Assembly: GCA_028278245.1 (NCBI GenBank)
Contig: JANQEQ010000108.1
Coordinates: 1-64,000, forward strand
Length of the DNA: 64,000 bases
DNA from: Phycisphaerales bacterium
GTDB lineage: Bacteria; Planctomycetota; Phycisphaerae; Phycisphaerales; SM1A02
Reading direction: 5' to 3'
The notes beneath the pieces are model-generated. The model was not told the origin of the DNA and ran no database searches. It saw only the letters and a program-made list of their open reading frames with translations. Position 1 is the stretch's first letter. Each line of letters starts with the position of its first letter. The position numbers were made by a program, and so were the translations under genes. Shown one piece after another: positions 62,404 to 64,000 of the stretch.

Positions 62404-63864
62404 ATGACAGACTCCTCTTCATCGAATCAGTTTGAGAGTGATAAGCAAGGCGGTATTGCTGCGCCAGACAATACGAATTCGATCTCGAACGCAGGAATTG
62501 ATCACGCTTTGGAAGAGCGAATTCAGAAAATCGGCAGAGATATACTCAAGCACACGAGTAAGGGTTCGAAGGGATTCTTCACCGCAAGGTATTGGTCTGA
62601 GAAGATGATGGATCGCGCAATGAGCGATGATGCATTCAGGGAAGCAATGCTTCGCTTTGTCGATGTATTTCCATCTATGAGAGACCACCACGATGTATAC
62701 GACTACCTTGCAGGATACGTTGTTGAGGAAGGCGTAACACCACCGCGAGGATTGTGTTCAGTTTTGATATTGGCAAAGTACACTGGTCTCAAGCGTGTCC
62801 TTGCTTATGTTGCATCACGACTCATCTCAATAACCGCTCATAAGTTTATTGCCGGGACGGATGCTGTTTCAGCACTCCCTGTTCTGGAGAAGATGTGGCT
62901 TCGGGATACAGCATTTACTGCCTCTCTGCTTGGTGAAACATGCACAAACCGTTACGAAGCTCAGGAATATCAGAACACTTACATTGATATGATTAATTCA
63001 CTGGCCGATGCTGCTGAACTTTGGCCAGAAAATCAACAATGTGAACAAGATCATCTGGGGCAGCTTCCCCGAGTGAATATCTCAGTGAAGATTAGCTCAC
63101 TTTGCCCGAATCTCAAGCAAACCTACTCAAGCGCGGATATCGAATCGCTTGCTGGTAATCTCATCCCGATTTTACAGGTGGCGCAGCAACGAAATGCACA
63201 AATCCACGTCGACATGGAGTATGCAGCAGTTAAAGATGTGATTCTGGATATATTTCTGCATTGTGCAGAGAAGATTGACATTCCCATCGGTGTCGTATTG
63301 CAGACATATCTACGCCAGGTGGAGGAAGATGCGCAGAAGCTCATCGACTGGTCGTATAACAATAAACGACACATCACCATTCGTCTGGTAAAGGGGGCGT
63401 ACTACGACCAGGAAGTTTGCATTGCAATGGAACAGGGAAAGCAGTCCCCTGTGTGGAGCCATAAGCATGAAACCGATGCATGCTTTGAGCGTGTCGCTGG
63501 CATGCTCATTGACGCTATCCCCGGTGATCGGAGAGATGGAGGAGTTTCATTAGCCTTGGGTTCGCATAATGTTCGATCCATCTCAGCGGTTCTGGCAATG
63601 CTTGAGCAGAAAAGTCTGCCTCCCGATGCAGTTGAACTGCAAATGCTGTATGGCATGGCAGATGAGCTCAAGCATGCAGCACATCAGTTGAACTTACGTG
63701 TGCGTGAGTATGTTCCCATTGGAGATATGATCCCCGGCATGGCGTATTTTGCCCGACGATTGCTGGAAAATACTTCCAATGAATCATGGTTACGAGCCGG
63801 ATTTTCTAAGACGGTGCCTGCAGATAAATTGCTAGCATCACCTCATCAGGCCATTCAATCGTAA
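62404..63864 (+). CDS. Proline dehydrogenase (PRODH domain, PutA-like)
   Basis: 486 residues. FAD-barrel motifs: VNISVKISSLCPNLKQTYSS, IHVDMEYAAVKDVILDIF, VLQTYLRQVEEDAQKL, RLVKGAYYDQE (the VKGAYxxxE signature), LGSHNVRS and the final LRVREYVPIGDM. It oxidises proline to P5C with FAD and passes electrons to quinone. It is stand-alone: the P5C dehydrogenase half of bifunctional PutA is absent, and no DNA-binding N terminus is present. The start codon ATG 62404 is 5 bases from the upstream stop, so it is co-transcribed with the reductase gene. Confidence 0.92.
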   Translation: MTDSSSSNQFESDKQGGIAAPDNTNSISNAGIDHALEERIQKIGRDILKHTSKGSKGFFTARYWSEKMMDRAMSDDAFREAMLRFVDVFPSMRDHHDVYDYLAGYVVEEGVTPPRGLCSVLILAKYTGLKRVLAYVASRLISITAHKFIAGTDAVSALPVLEKMWLRDTAFTASLLGETCTNRYEAQEYQNTYIDMINSLADAAELWPENQQCEQDHLGQLPRVNISVKISSLCPNLKQTYSSADIESLAGNLIPILQVAQQRNAQIHVDMEYAAVKDVILDIFLHCAEKIDIPIGVVLQTYLRQVEEDAQKLIDWSYNNKRHITIRLVKGAYYDQEVCIAMEQGKQSPVWSHKHETDACFERVAGMLIDAIPGDRRDGGVSLALGSHNVRSISAVLAMLEQKSLPPDAVELQMLYGMADELKHAAHQLNLRVREYVPIGDMIPGMAYFARRLLENTSNESWLRAGFSKTVPADKLLASPHQAIQS

Positions 63865-63964
63865 CACCACACCATTACTACTCACTGAAGCAGCCTGCAA
63901 GGTTCACAGTAAGCAAGGTAATACCCCGATCTAGCTGATTGTCCCATGCTCACGTATCTGCAGA

Positions 63965-64000
63965 TTAATTTTCGATGCCGAGTTCTGACAGTAACTTCAT
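63965..64000 (-). CDS. C-terminal tail of a gene beyond the right edge
   Basis: The minus strand reads MKLLSELGIEN and then TAA with no interruption to the window edge, so this is possibly the last eleven residues of a convergent gene. The first Met codon is at the edge and need not be a start. Too short to identify. Confidence 0.3.
   Translation of the reverse strand: MKLLSELGIEN

Overview
The window looks like a chromosome segment of a planctomycete, most likely of the Phycisphaerae type. This is an inference from protein families, not from a marker gene. The clues are many secreted proteins ending in a tandem EF-hand dockerin-like module, an ECF sigma factor next to a zinc-finger/Ser-Thr kinase/TPR protein, a PEP-CTERM-type protein, a 7TM-HD phosphodiesterase and a sodium/solute symporter. 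Base composition appears near even. I see no rRNA, tRNA, CRISPR array, prophage or insertion sequence.

Layout. 1-10.1 kb: four secreted proteins (a left-edge partial gene, a large metzincin, a propeller-like protein and a matrixin-like peptidase), three of which end in, or contain, the same 177-bp dockerin-like cassette. 10.2-15.8 kb: an RND efflux pair and a membrane-anchored dual-specificity phosphatase. 15.9-20.5 kb: a ROK sugar kinase lacking its zinc cysteines, a lipoprotein with a run of 12 G in its signal peptide, a 7TM-HD phosphodiesterase, and a small gene cut short by a palindromic repeat pair. 20.6-23.6 kb: an ECF sigma factor, a probable anti-sigma factor and an exported protein with a dense CxxxC array, a PDZ domain and an acidic coiled coil. 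23.7-30.5 kb: mostly housekeeping (symporter, MmcB-like nuclease, carbamoyltransferase, cupin, metallo-beta-lactamase-fold hydrolase, crotonase). 31-47.3 kb: a surface/secretome block holding a PEP-CTERM thioester-type protein, a lipoprotein, an arylsulfotransferase-like protein, an Lcl/DUF1566 protein, a BNR-repeat protein, a subtilase and a beta-helix repeat protein, five of them with the cassette. 47.5-50.6 kb: ECF sigma factor plus receptor kinase. 50.7-59.3 kb: one long minus-strand operon for 2-oxoacid oxidation (E1 alpha, E1 beta, E2, dihydrolipoyl dehydrogenase, lipoate ligase, KorA, KorB). 59.4-64 kb: a SufR-like regulator, a Rieske protein, a membrane protein, an MsrB-MsrA lipoprotein and proline dehydrogenase.

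How the genes fit together. The exported proteins share one attachment or assembly tag and look like one extracellular programme for degrading or binding polymers. The two sigma-factor loci are candidates for sensing cell-surface or metal/redox state. The 2-oxoacid operon makes both the NAD-linked complex with its lipoylation enzyme and a ferredoxin-linked enzyme, and a probable Fe-S-sensing regulator sits just upstream.

The best candidates for something undescribed are the sigma/anti-sigma/CxxxC-PDZ locus, the cysteine-bearing 59-residue dockerin-like tag present in eight copies, and the structured RNA-like leaders in the secretome block.
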